From NCBI GenBank assembly GCA_018668195.1, contig JABITU010000100.1, positions 1 through 15,532 on the forward strand: a stretch of 15,532 nucleotides of DNA, read 5' to 3'. The notes beneath the pieces were generated by a model. The model did no database searches. It was not told the DNA's origin and worked only from the letters and a program-made list of their open reading frames with translations. This DNA is from Tateyamaria sp. (GTDB taxonomy: Bacteria; Pseudomonadota; Alphaproteobacteria; Rhodobacterales; Rhodobacteraceae). A program made the translations under genes and the position numbers. Below are positions 15,484-15,532 of this stretch, in pieces; position 1 is the first letter of the stretch; each line of letters opens with the position of its first letter.

Positions 15484-15499
15484 GAAACAAAGCTGTTTC
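15484..15499 (+). terminator. Possible weak terminator after the LOG-family gene
   Basis: GAAACA (15484-15489) pairs with TGTTTC (15494-15499) around a 4-nt loop, 4 nt past the stop codon. A TTTT run follows about 7 nt later (15507-15510). The stem is AT-rich and the T-run is displaced, so this is weak. The remaining bases to 15532 hold nothing I can identify. Confidence 0.3.
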
Positions 15500-15532
15500 G
15501 AGCAGTTTTCTGACATGGGAAACTAAAAACGC

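Noticed and set aside
1..15532. Search for CRISPR arrays, tRNA/rRNA genes, insertion sequences, toxin-antitoxin pairs, defence or biosynthetic clusters
   Set aside because: No regularly spaced repeats, cloverleaf-like genes, transposases or short paired genes were seen. The gene content is housekeeping and envelope functions.

Overview
The window reads as chromosomal DNA of an alphaproteobacterium, most likely a marine Rhodobacterales (Roseobacter-type) organism. This rests on the moderately high GC content, on protein styles typical of that group (the YfgM-like/BamB/Der cluster, a TspO-like Trp-rich membrane protein, a LysM protein with a long Pro/Ala/Thr/Val/Glu-rich linker, an Atm1-type ABC exporter), and on alphaproteobacterial-looking promoters. 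No tRNA, rRNA, CRISPR array, transposase, integrase or phage gene is visible. The species call is inference from sequence style, not a database match.

Layout. (1) Positions 1-978 hold the 3' three quarters of serS (+), cut by the window edge. (2) Positions 1127-1816 encode a Trp-rich polytopic membrane protein of the TspO-like kind (+). (3) A minus-strand cluster at 5502-1897 runs YfgM-like membrane protein, bamB lipoprotein, der GTPase. This is the same gene order as E. coli yfgM-bamB-der and links envelope assembly to ribosome maturation. (4) Divergent from it, 5753-10935 is a two-gene RND efflux operon (+): a periplasmic adaptor overlapping by ATGA a large (1296 aa) RND permease. No outer-membrane channel gene or regulator lies next to it. 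(5) Convergent with it, 12916-11063 (-) is an Atm1-type ABC half-transporter whose stop codon sits inside a 13-bp perfect hairpin. (6) Upstream on the same strand, 14814-13093 (-) is a membrane-anchored LysM/Ig-like protein. (7) Divergent from it, 14941-15480 (+) is a LOG-family nucleotide phosphoribohydrolase.

How the genes fit together. Most encode envelope functions: an outer-membrane assembly lipoprotein and its membrane partner, a tripartite efflux pump, a probable glutathione-linked thiol/metal exporter, and a peptidoglycan-binding protein. The rest are housekeeping genes for translation, ribosome biogenesis and nucleotide salvage. The intergenic gaps are short (the largest, 5503-5752, is 250 nt) and contain plausible sigma70-type promoters and several inverted repeats.

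I do not see a convincing previously undescribed multi-gene system. The items most worth checking are the perfect hairpin over the atm1-type stop codon, the inverted repeats in the RND operon promoter, and the RND permease, which carries an extra membrane insert and altered proton-relay residues.
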